Below, in pieces: positions 13,430 to 23,490 of a stretch of 64,000 bases of DNA. This DNA comes from Bondarzewia mesenterica (taxonomy: Eukaryota > Basidiomycota > Agaricomycetes > Russulales > Bondarzewiaceae): NCBI GenBank assembly GCA_004802705.1, contig SGPL01000045.1, positions 1-64,000 of the forward strand. The letters run 5' to 3'. Each line of letters starts with the position of its first letter. Position 1 is the stretch's first letter. The position numbers were made by a program, and so were the translations under genes. The notes under the pieces are model-generated. The model was not told the DNA's origin, did not search any database, and saw only the letters and a list, made by a program, of their open reading frames with translations.

Positions 13430-14140
13430 AGCCGACAGCCATAAGGCCTCATCATAGATGGTTTAGCTATTGATATTGTTCACCGTCTTTAATGTTTTGG
13501 CTGAGCACCCTCCTTGCTCTCTGTTTACTATCTCTGATGGTTTGGCTGAGATTCTCAAGGAAGGTAATGGGGTTAGGCTTGCTTATCATTCACTGTATCT
13601 GATGGTTCAGCCGAGCACCTTCTGGATAAACATATAGGCCTTGTCTGCTCATTGTTCACCATATCTGATGGATCAACTGAGCATATAAAAAGTGTTTTGC
13701 TTGCTCACCATTCATCGTGTTTAATGATTTAGCTAAGATTCTCAGAGAAGGTAATAGAGTTAGGCTTGCTCACTGTTTACCATGTCTGATGATTTGGCCA
13801 AGATTCTCAGTAAAGGTCATGGGATCAGGCTTACTCACCATTCACTGTGTCTGATGATTTGGCCAAGATTCTCAGTGAAGGTAATAGGGTCTGTCTCTAA
13901 TGACTCAGCTGAGATTCTTAGAAAGAGTAATAGAAATTATCTCTGATAGTTTGGCTAAGATTTTCATGAAATGTAATAGAGAACGTCTCTCATGATTTAG
14001 CCGAGACTCTCAAAAAATATAATGGGGACTATTTCTGATAATTTGGCTGAGATTCTTGGAGAAGATAATGGGGTCAGGCTGATGAGTGATAGCCTAGCCG
14101 AGACTTTTGAAAAAGGTATTGGGGTTAGGCTGGCTCACCA
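13430..14140 (+). repeat. Degenerate tandem array, 45-66 bp unit
   Basis: About eleven head-to-tail copies of a unit containing tctgatgatttggc, then caagattctcag, then aaggtaat and gggttaggctt. Spacing varies from roughly 45 to 66 bp because some copies have lost the segment with cttgctcaccattcac. Copies differ mainly by transitions. It is a satellite-like array at the right edge of the AT-rich block with no coding frame. Confidence 0.75.
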
Positions 14141-14144
14141 TTGA

Positions 14145-14880
14145 ATGTCACCAGTGTGATTATTATTCTTTCTTGGAAAATTATAGAACTTTGCTGAATG
14201 GCTTCGGCTTCAGCCAGCATGGATTCTACATTATAATATCTTCTTGCTCATATGCCACTCTTATATATTCATCTCCACTGACACTTGTATTGTATTTACA
14301 ATAATGTTCACCAGTGTGATCACTGTTCTTCCCTGAGAAGGTATAAGACTTCACTGAATGGCTTCGGCATCAGTGAGCATGGATTCTACATCAAAATAGC
14401 TTTGAGTCGATATATCTTATTTTATATCTTCAGCCTCGATCATTGGTGAACACACTGTTCTTTCTTAGAAAAGGCAAAGACTTTACCAAAAGCTTTGGCA
14501 AGCTTTGGCATGCATTCTACATCCAAATAGCTTTCTTTTGATATATATAACTTGAATATTCATTCACTGGAACCCTTGTTATGCATTATCTACTATGATT
14601 TCTACAGAATATCATTATTGTTGCCTAAGAAGAACTAAAACTTGCACAAAAAGCTTCAGTGAGTATCAGCCAATGTTTTACATGATAATAGCTTTCTGCA
14701 CATATATAAAATTTGCATATTGGCTCACAAGACCACTTGTTCTGCATTCACCATATGCTTACCAACAAAAACACCATTCTTCTTCAAGGAAGACAAAGAC
14801 TTCACCAGAAGACTTAAGTGAGTGCCGACATGGATTCTCTGTACAATTACCTTTCTGATAAGGTATTACACTTATATATT
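14145..14880 (+). repeat. Degenerate tandem array, ~140-160 bp unit
   Basis: Five copies start near 14,145, 14,308, 14,450, 14,597 and 14,760. Each has caccagtgtgat or a decayed form, then a ttcttcc...gaaaag block, then gacttcac, gcttcgg, agcatggattctaca and atatata. The first two copies are the best preserved. The unit differs from the neighbouring 45-66 bp array. The first copy and a half recur in inverted orientation at 15,049-15,253. Confidence 0.75.
14211..14415 (+). repeat. Inverted repeat, left arm
   Basis: This stretch runs from cagccagcatggattctaca to ttgagtcgatatat. Its reverse complement is at 15,049-15,253 with only about three differences in 205 bp, all transitions. The arm spans the junction of two copies of the 140-160 bp tandem repeat, so the inverted copy was made from an existing array. 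Confidence 0.9.
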
Positions 14881-15048
14881 CATCATCAATAGCACATTCC
14901 TCAAGCTATTCATCCTTTTAGTCAATAAGTTGCACTTCACAGTAGTGACTAACATCTTGCCAACAAGCAGTACAAGCAGTATAATGTGAATTGCAAACAT
15001 CATTGAGCAAAGAACACAAGTGCTAATAAGGATGAATATACAAGTTTT
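14881..15048. other. Spacer inside inverted repeat, no gene
   Basis: AT-rich spacer between the tandem array and the right arm of the inverted repeat. It contains a small direct repeat of acaagcagt. No coding potential is seen. Confidence 0.5.
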
Positions 15049-15253
15049 ATATATCGACTCAAAGCTATTTTGATGCAGAATCCATGCTCACTGATGCCGA
15101 AGCTATTCAGTGAAGTCTTACACCTTCTCAGGGAAGAACAGTGATCACACTGGTGAACATTATTGTAAATACAATACAAGTGTCAGTGGAGATGAATATA
15201 TAAGAGTGGCATATGAGCAAGAAGATATTATAATGTAGAATCCATGCTGGCTG
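15049..15253 (-). repeat. Inverted repeat, right arm; forms LEO1 3' end
   Basis: Reverse complement of 14,211-14,415 at about 98% identity. Its right edge, at about 15,253, is exactly where the sequence changes from AT-rich to GC-rich and where LEO1 loses family-like sequence. The LEO1 stop codon (TAA, 15,160-15,162) lies inside this arm. Confidence 0.9.
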
Positions 15254-16863
15254 ATCTGCGACTCCAACTTGTCCAACGGATCCTCCTCCGCGCCCTCGTC
15301 CACGTGCCGTCGTTTCCGGCGCCCGTGATCTCCCTCATCATCGGACCCACGACCGCTCTCCTCCTCCTCGGAGTCCGCGACCAAAAAGTCGTCCGTTTGG
15401 TACTCCCCGCCCCGTCCACGGCCCTCCACCTGCGGCTGTCGCTTCTTCGCCCCGTGCACACCAGTCTCCTCGCCCTCGTCCGACCCCTCGAACTCCGCCT
15501 CGTCCTCCTCGTCGTCGCTCCACACCATCCCCTCGCCCGAACGACGCCGCGCACCCGCGCCGGGCGCGCGTCGCCTGCGCACACCGAACCCGTCGTCCTC
15601 GCCGCGCGCGACGCGGTTTCTTCGCCGCCTGACGCATAAGCTCCTGCTTCTCGCGCTCGGGATCGATCTGCGGGTCTGGCGCGATGCGGAGGCGAGCGAT
15701 CTTGCTGTGTTTCTGCCCCACGGCACGCACGAGCAGGCGGTGCGTCTCGGATTGCATGTCCGTTGGGCGAAGCGTCATGTAGCCCGTGATGAGCGCCTCG
15801 GCTTGGAGGATCTCGGCGCGCTTGTGTTGGGCGACGAGGTAAGTCAGGCCTTGGGATTTGGTGGCGGAAGGTGTGGGGGTGGGTACATTTTGGGAGGTGG
15901 GCTGAGAGCCACCGATCGCGTGTCGTGGGGCCGAGCCCGAGGTATCGATGACTTGGTTCATGTCGAAGTACTCTTTGCCGAGCCGGAGGCTTGTGGTGCC
16001 GTCTGACCAACGCACGATGCGAGCGTTTGATTGACGATGCTATCGCAGCGGGGGGGATACGTATGAGTACCAAGAAGTCCGGCCGGAGGAGCAAAAATCA
16101 CTCACGTCTTGGCCCTGGTCATCTTTGGTCCAGCGCCAGCGCACTGTGTTTTCGACGCGCAATTTGATGCCCATGTCGCGGTCGTGTGCAGCCGTCCCGT
16201 AGCGCAAGTCTTCGTCTTCTTGCTCGGGCCCAATGTAAGTCTCCGAATGGAAAGGCTTGGAATCTACTTTGACAAAGTTAGGCATGCGGATGACCCAGTG
16301 CTAATCGGATGATCGTGGGGTGGGAACACGGTTAGAAAGAAAGAGCGCCAAAACGAATACGACTAGTGTGCGCACCTGGTTGTCTGAGCTTCGGGGGACG
16401 GGGATGTTGGGGATGGCGACGGCGGCTTCCAAGAGATGTTCTATTATCGGATTGGGCTCGTCTTCTTCCCCATACTCTAGGGCTTGTCTTCGTTTTCTGT
16501 CGGAGGACGAGAGGCCGTCCGGTGGTGGTGGTGACGTCGGTGTGGGGGATTTGGTCTCCGGGGCGGTCGGCGCGGTCAGGTCCCTGGGTCGAACCACGTC
16601 AAGATGCGACACTGTAGGACGATACGAACCCAACAAGCGTACCCTTCATGTTTCACGAACTCGACGTCGTTTTCCTCGCCGAAAAGGTCGCCCATTTCTT
16701 CATCCTCGTGCGGGGCACCGTTTGTGTCCGTTGTTACAACCGGTTTCATCTCGACATCCTCGGGTACATGAGACAGAGGCAGACTCTCGGTAGGATAGTG
16801 ATCGGAAACGTGAGTGTTACTAGGGCCAGTTGGCGAGGCCAACGCGCCGGCAAGAGAGGACAT
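15160..16863 (-). CDS. LEO1: LEO1, Paf1 complex subunit (3' end repeat-derived, one frameshift)
   Basis: LEO1 is a subunit of the nuclear Paf1 complex, which travels with RNA polymerase II and promotes histone modification. Four exons: 16863-16643, 16583-16376, 16300-16106 and 16039-15160. The N-terminus has the acidic motif EEMGDLFGEENDVEF. The conserved core (about residues 145-330) includes HWVIRMPNFVKVDSKPFH, GIKLRVENTVRWRW, NARIVRWSDGTTSLRLG, LTYLVAQHKRAEILQ and RLLVRAVGQKHSKIARLRIA. The C-terminal Arg/acidic tail continues in another frame. The exon sum is one base over a multiple of three, and the extra base lies in the alternating CG run at 15,601-15,612, so a sequencing error is likely. 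The last 30 or so codons, from QHGFYIIISSCSY to the stop, come from an AT-rich inverted repeat and replace the native end. The core is intact, so the protein could still work. Confidence 0.9.
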
Positions 16864-17587
16864 GGTTTGCAGCTCGAACTCGGAGATACTCCAACGGTCG
16901 AGGAGGCTGAGGGGAACTTGGAATTCCGCTGCGTGGGAATAGATGACTAAGCTACTACAGCTGTACGGAGACCCTCGAGCTTGTCACCGTTGCACGCTGT
17001 ATCGACGAACCCCCCTTGCCTCCCCCCGTTTGGACACATGTTTCTCAGCTACGTTCACAGGCCCTTCCGACTTTCCTCTTTTTTTCCTTTTCTACTGCGA
17101 AATTCCGTGTATCGCTTTTGATTGCTATGGGCGTTAGCGATGTACTGCCATGCATTTACCCACAGGCGTCTCTGTTGACGTCGTGACCTCCTCTATCAGG
17201 AAAGAACTGCGCAAAGCCAGGCGGTAAATACATGCCGCATGCGCGCGGACTTGATTACGAGCAGCCGTTCTGGTGTGTGCAACGCCCAGGTCGTTTGTTT
17301 TTTGGTCGAATATCTGGAATCTCAACCAAATCCGCCCGGTTTTCGGCTCATCCTGCTAGTCAGGGCACGGCCGGGAAGTCCCAAATTGTGTCGGCGACTT
17401 GAACCATTCCTTTGGTTCGGTGACGAAGGCGGATTTCCAACCACTTATGGTCGGAGTTGGATGTATCTGTGTAACACTTTGCGTGACGCGCTTTGCACGT
17501 CGCGTTCTTCCCCTTTCCCCTCCACTTAAAAAGGGACCCACAGCCTTTGATCCGCACAGCCAGCCCTCCTCCACTCTTAACCTCACA
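16864..17587. promoter_or_regulatory. Divergent intergenic region LEO1 / conserved gene
   Basis: 724 bp between two divergently transcribed start codons, so it must hold both promoters. A TATA-like ttaaaaaggg at about 17,526 lies 60 bp before the plus-strand ATG, followed by C/T-rich DNA typical of fungal core promoters. No other gene is seen. Confidence 0.5.
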
Positions 17588-19000
17588 ATGTCCTCCAAAC
17601 AAGAGTACGTCCCCTGCTCCTTGACTCCCCTCCCCTCCCCTGACTCACCCTCCCACAGCTCCGCGTTTGACCACGCTTTCGACTTCAAGGCCGGCAACTT
17701 GTTGCTCGACGGATACCCTATGAACGATTCAAACGCATTCTTCGGTACCTCTTCCACCCAATCTCGCTCTTTGCTTTTCGGAGAGTCTCCGGAGGTGGGT
17801 CCCTCGCTGCACTATATGAGCCCTCCATCTCTTGACATCCCCTCGCCACAGGACGAGCTATACGTCCCGTCCTATGATACTATGGCCTCTCAGCAGGTCC
17901 CTCCTGTTGCTGCAACCTTCGCCACTGTAGGTATTGATGGTCCTCAGTCGCAGCAACCATGGGCTAGCCCGGCACTACTCGATGAATTGTGGGATGCGCA
18001 AATGCCCAACACCCACTTGGGTCTTGACATCGCCAATAATTACCCCCCATTCGCTTTCCACCCTCCCGAAGACCCCCTCCCCGCCATCGACACGACTGTC
18101 TCGGGGCCGTTCACGGGTGGCATGTATTCATTGTCGCCCTCTTTGAACACCCCGGGGTACATTTCACCGTCCGCCCCAGGCTACAATTCCTCCCCCAACC
18201 ACTCCATCCGGTCGCCATCTACGCCGGGCAACACTATGCTGGGCCAGTTCGTAGCTCCCTCCCCCGATCTAACCTCACCTTTGGTCGCCACTCTTATGCG
18301 TGGCCCGGAGAGGTACATTGAGCAGATCCCTTATCACCCTTTCCCCATGACTCATTTGACTGTCATAGGGCTCTGCACATCGGGGCCGAGCCGTCTCCAA
18401 CCCGACCCCCATAAGCGCCGGCGGACGCGGGCTCCTTGTACCACAGAAGAGGTACAAACCACATACTTCCTCAGACCGACGTCGCTACGTCGAGGAGGTG
18501 CAACTCGAAGATCCCATCCCGTTCTTCGTACTGAAGCCCACTGAAGAGGGTATATCCCTCGAGGATGCGCTCCATAACCGTTTTTCACGTCTCGTCAATC
18601 GCGACGACCAGATGTTTGTCGATCGCGGTCCTTCTATCTCGGTCCGCATCAACGTGAGTCTCCTCTCTTTTAAAGATCCTTTTGCCGCCACGTATCTGAC
18701 ATGCACGATGTCATGTTTAGTGGCCAGGGTACCCCCCCTTGGTCTCGCCAGATCCCCACGAGGGATTTCCGCAACCCTCCCGGGCCCATCACCCGCGCGA
18801 AGCTCGCGAAGAACGTGGCCAAGTCGGTGGCCCGCTTCATCCAAGAGCATAAGGACCGCCCGATGGAGGAGGACGGCGATCCCGCGTGGAAGGTAGGGCC
18901 TCGCGCCATCGACCTTCGCCATCTCATCTTGGTCAGGCTCGACCACGTCTCCAAGGGCAGCTGGCAAGCTCAGCTTCAGTTGATGCACCCACTGCATTGA
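17588..19000 (+). CDS. Conserved basidiomycete protein of unknown function
   Basis: I know no name for this family. Exons: 17588-17604, 17659-18312, 18369-18653, 18721-19000 (about 411 aa). The start follows a short C-rich leader with cacaATG. The first 245 residues are Ser/Pro-rich and probably disordered. The C-terminal part is compact and looks conserved: VPQKRYKPHTSSDRRRYVEE, DPIPFFVLKPTEEGISLEDA, RLVNRDDQMFVDRGPSISVR, WSRQIPTRDFRNPPGP and LVRLDHVSKGSWQAQLQL. I recall similar sequence in predicted proteins of other agaricomycetes. No transmembrane or catalytic motif is evident, and a nuclear or regulatory role is only a guess. Two C-runs spoil the frame in opposite ways: CCCCC at 18,406-18,410 is one C short and the seven Cs at 18,732-18,738 are one too many. 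The total length stays a multiple of three. Confidence 0.75.
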
Positions 19001-22000
19001 CGCAGATGCGTCCTTGATCATGTGTTATTGTTTCGTTGGCCAATGTATCTTTCTGTCTCTGCGCTCATTCTCTCTTCCTTCTCGTCTGTCTCGATACCGG
19101 ATCGTCTTCTTGCATTGTCGCATGTCTCCGTATTCTGCAGCTCTGATTCACGCAACATCTATCTGACCGTCTCCTCATCTCTCACTGTTTTCTCATCATC
19201 TCTGACGACTTCTCCCTACTTCTTTTTGGTTTGGTTTTTTTTGGTTCGATTTCTCAGATTTGCTGTTCATTTGTCACGTTTTCGACCTTCTTCCTCTCTT
19301 CCTTTTCTTTCCGTTCATCTTGACATATCCCATCATCGACAGCCTATGAACCCGTCCGCCAGCGCACCTTGGCTCTCTCGGATGTCTCTGGGGTACAAGC
19401 CATGGTTTTCAACGAGTGTAGCATACCCGAAATCAAAGAATCATTGTAGAACCATTTCCCGGTTGTGACTCCACGGCGTCAATGTTTTCAAGCTGGGGGC
19501 TTCAGTCAAGGTGCGGCCGGGCCGGGTACGTATAACTGTACAGCCCTGTTCCTCCCTGTACAGCCCAATATTCAAAGTTCAAGTCATGCTGTCAAGACTC
19601 ATCGATGCCTTTACTATCTAGACGCACTCAGTTCTCAGCGCTAGGAAGGGTTCCATGTCTCTTTCTCTCATGGTTCCCCCGCTGTCGGAGGGAAGAAGGA
19701 GGGGGCACTGTCGCGCGCGCTCTTTTTTTTCTTTTTTTCTCTAACCAGAAGTGAGTCCTGTGTGCAGACGCCGCGCCTCGGAGCGCCCACCGACGGCTAT
19801 AGCGCCCAAAAGTGCGCCCGCGACAGGAATCGACCACCCCCCATTATATACTTATCTTATCGCAGGCACCGAGGTTTGGATCCGGTCGCCAACCACAAAA
19901 AAAAACGGCCACGGTCGNNNTCGCATTTGGGTCCGTCGCAGTCCGTCGCCCGGTTCTCTATTGTGATCGTGATCGATAATCGATCATGATCTCGTGTGAA
20001 ATCGCTCAATCGGGGTTTGTTTCTCTGTTTTCCGTCCTTTTCTTTTTTTGCTTCCGTCGTCCAGCTCAAGTTTCGCGCAAAATGCTCGGATTTTACAGAG
20101 TCGTTGATTGCATTGTTAGACCTACGCATGATACTGACTGAATGGAATGAGTTGTGAAAGGCGGTACGATGCGGCAGTGCCCAATGTTTCTGGAGTCGAC
20201 GTTCCGGGGCCGCCTGCGAGCCTGTGCTGAGCGCGTGCCTACATATACATAAGATTTAATTGCGGCTCTGTGCGTGTATATGAGCTGTACGTACAACGTA
20301 TTTCTCCTGTGATTTCCATGCGATGCAGGAGGATATTAAAAACAGATACATATGAGGGCCGAGACCGCAACCTGCGAGTCACGATGATGGCAATTACCTA
20401 CGGATCCTCGGCGGATATCTGTCCTATGCTGTGAGTTCCATTGGCTGATTGTATTGATGGTACATGTGTTCAAAGCGCGATTTTGCGCAGGCTCCAAGTT
20501 CTCGCCGAGTCTTGTGTACCACAATATTATGGAGTTGTGTCACTACTGCAGGGCTCCGACCCAAAAAGGTTAAACGCAGGAGAATATTCGTCTCAGGTCT
20601 GGCCTCATCGCAGCCCCACGATCACAGCTTTCCATGGGGCCGTGGCTTGCGTATGTTCGATCGTTGTACGACCGTTGGCACAGTGCTCCGCGCCGCCAGG
20701 CGCTCTGAGGTTCGTTCGGATATTTATTTTTTCCTTTTTATTTTTTGGCTTCCATCGTTCTGGGCCTCTGTGATGGTTATCGGAGCGCGTTAGATCTGAA
20801 CCGAGAGATCCGGTAGTTCCTGACCTTACACTCGACATTTTGGCGGTGTAGATATCCGCCGGTACATATGCTTACATATGTTCATGCTGGAGGGTTTTCG
20901 AAGGGTGTCCTGTTGGGCCGTTACGTATTGTGGGGTGGATCGAGTTAGCGCGTGAGCTTACTGCTGTATGTATAATCGGCATGAAAAGGTGGCGAGGCCC
21001 GATCTCAGTCCGACGAGTCAGTCCGAGTCATACTCAGCGTCGGTGGTTGGCTGCGCCGGACGACAATCCTCTTGCAACTTTTGTGACGAATATGCTCGGC
21101 ATAACCGGCGATGGAGAGAGAAACGGAGCAGTCATTTACGGACCCGGTGTGTTCGAGACGCCCGACAAGGGCTCCTCGTCGACCTTGCAGAGGCCTGAAT
21201 ATGCCTGAATGTCGACCGTGGCCCCCATCCTAGGTCAGGGCGACCCATATGCGCAGCTGCGCTGAGAAATCTCTTCGCTACTGCTTAGCCCATCGGGCGA
21301 CGTAGGAAATAACCCCAATGATATTCGGTAAGTTGCCAATTCCCCGGACCTTGTTAGATAACAAGACGAAGGAGCTTTCTACCATCCAAGGCTCCAGCAA
21401 AAGCAATCATTTCAGCAGGGCCGGGATGTCCGTTGCTCGGCCTTCCTTCCTCCTAGGATGGTTATTGTGGTCCTCATGTGTCTGCTTGTGGCATGAAGTG
21501 AGTAAACGAGTCCGCCGAAAAGCCGCAGTCGCTTCCATTCAGTCAAACCACACAACAGGCATATGCATGCATATCCGATGATGCCTGTGCTAAGCGATTT
21601 TTTATGGTGTTGGTCAAGGATGGAATTATTAGTTCCATTTTTCTGACGTGCGGAGCCCACGAGGCTGCAGGCCTGCTCTCGGAGCGCCCCGCTCAGTACT
21701 TGGTTTGTACGGGTGTTGTACAGGCGCATGTTGATGGTCACCTGTTTTGGAAGGACGTGCGAACACATGCCAAGTTGAGCGCTTGGCGGTCAGCTTGAGC
21801 CCCAGCTTGGCGTCATTGAGGTACGCCCGCATATGCTTGCTCATTTGTTGTCCCCACTGCTACGTGTGAGTCTAGAGTCGGAGCGGCCTCTTGTAGGTTA
21901 TCTGTTCGGGACAGCTAGCCCCGTCCGCGCTTTCGTATTCGCTCTTGTACTCCGGAACTCACCCACGCCCGACCTGTGATTGGTATGTCAAATACTACTC

Positions 22001-23490
22001 CGTGCTCGTGAACGAGAGCGTTGTCTTGTTTCCTTCTTGGGTTCTAGCCATCTTGCCGCCGGACCGGTCATCTGTCTCATTCCAGCGTCCAACCAGCTAG
22101 CTGGCCAAAACGGAATTTCCCGGGGGATGCAGTCTGATTTTCTTTCACTATTTTTCTCCGTCTTTTTTCTTTGGGAAGGTTCGAACACAGACAGGCTATG
22201 GTTGTCTTTCGTGGAACGGACGCGCTTATGCTGCGCCCCCGCGATGAGCAGCTTTTGCCCTCACCAGATATTCTCCGCAGAAAAATGAGGGCGCCGCATG
22301 GCTGGTCGACACACATGCTCGATGTCCGCATCGGACTCGGTTCCCTCGCATTATTGCCTCGAACCGATACTTGGCAGCTCTCAAGATGTTCTTTCTGGAG
22401 TATGTGGGCGTCCGCACCAGCATTCCCCTCCCTTTTCCACAGACTGGTGTTGTATTGGTAAGTAATTTCGTGCGTGGGCTCTCATGCGCCAGTTCGCCGC
22501 CTTTCCAATCGACGATTCCCAGCTACTCACCCCTTCGGCTTCGCCCCCTTCACGTCGGACGAATAGAGGAGCTTGGGGCTTTCGGCCTTGTCTATATCCC
22601 GTGGCACGCGGACAACGCTTGAGATTGAAGAGGCTTGAATCGGAATACTTATTTCTCGGATCTCAATATTCAATGGCGAGAAGCAGGTGTGTCGTATATG
22701 GAAATTGCATGTACAAGTGATGCTAACTCACCGATTGTATCTCACGGTGCTAGGAGCGGACTCAGAAGCCGTGCGCGTCGGTCGTTTCTATTTTCTGTCG
22801 CGGTTGGGCGGAGAATTCTAGTATTGTGCCCAACGAGCTTGTACATACTAGGTTTTTCGCCCACGCACTATCACATGCGACCTTAAGCCTTAGGGTATAC
22901 AAGGTTCATCTGAAATTGGCCTTTCCGCGATGGCATCTCCAAGGTCCAGATTGTAGTGGACGCTGACGGGCACGAGATTGGCGTTGCAACAATGTACTCA
23001 TAATCTGTCTTTGTTTCCTTTTGTGAGTCAATAGCCAACAGCCAACAGACACAAACCTCAGGCTCTCCCCACTTTCAAGCAGTGCACTAGATACTGTGGA
23101 CCCGCGGCCGCGAAGACTCGGATGGCAGGTGATACCGCTGCCTTAAAACTTGCCCTATTGGTCGAACTGAGGCTCGCCCGCCTTGTTTTCCTCTGAGTCT
23201 GATCTCTTCGCGTCAGACCCGTGACGATCCCCAAGATCAAAGTGACCCTTCCACTTGAACAGTTGCTGTATATGGATCAAGGATACTTTGTTTGGTTATA
23301 TAGGCACATCGAAGACCTTCCAGATTTGGTGCCCTGCATGCTATTGGTCCCTTCAAAGACTTGCCCAGAATGGTAAACTTGAACGATATGACGATGGCAA
23401 TGGTGCCGGACTGAACACTCGGCAGAGGTGGCATCTCACGAAGCGGGTCGACGAAGGTAAGTGTCCTAGTAGTATTGCCTAGTCTGTGAA
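19001..23490. other. Intergenic, no supportable gene
   Basis: About 4.5 kb of GC-normal sequence in which no ORF exceeds 150 codons and none shows conserved sequence or a consistent exon chain. The first 500 bp are C/T-rich and probably 3' UTR and terminator of the upstream gene. Three Ns lie at 19,918-19,920. I see no tRNA, repeat array or transposon signature. Confidence 0.5.

Noticed and set aside
13560..14140. Telomere-like ggttagg motifs
   Set aside because: Occur once per repeat unit with long intervening sequence and not as uninterrupted TTAGGG tracts.
13430..14880. CRISPR-like repeats
   Set aside because: Units are degenerate and adjoin without unique spacers; this is a eukaryotic satellite-type array.
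15228..16094. Long alternative minus frame of 288 codons over LEO1
   Set aside because: Arg/Thr/Ser-rich antiphase frame caused by high GC; the LEO1 frames carry the conserved motifs.
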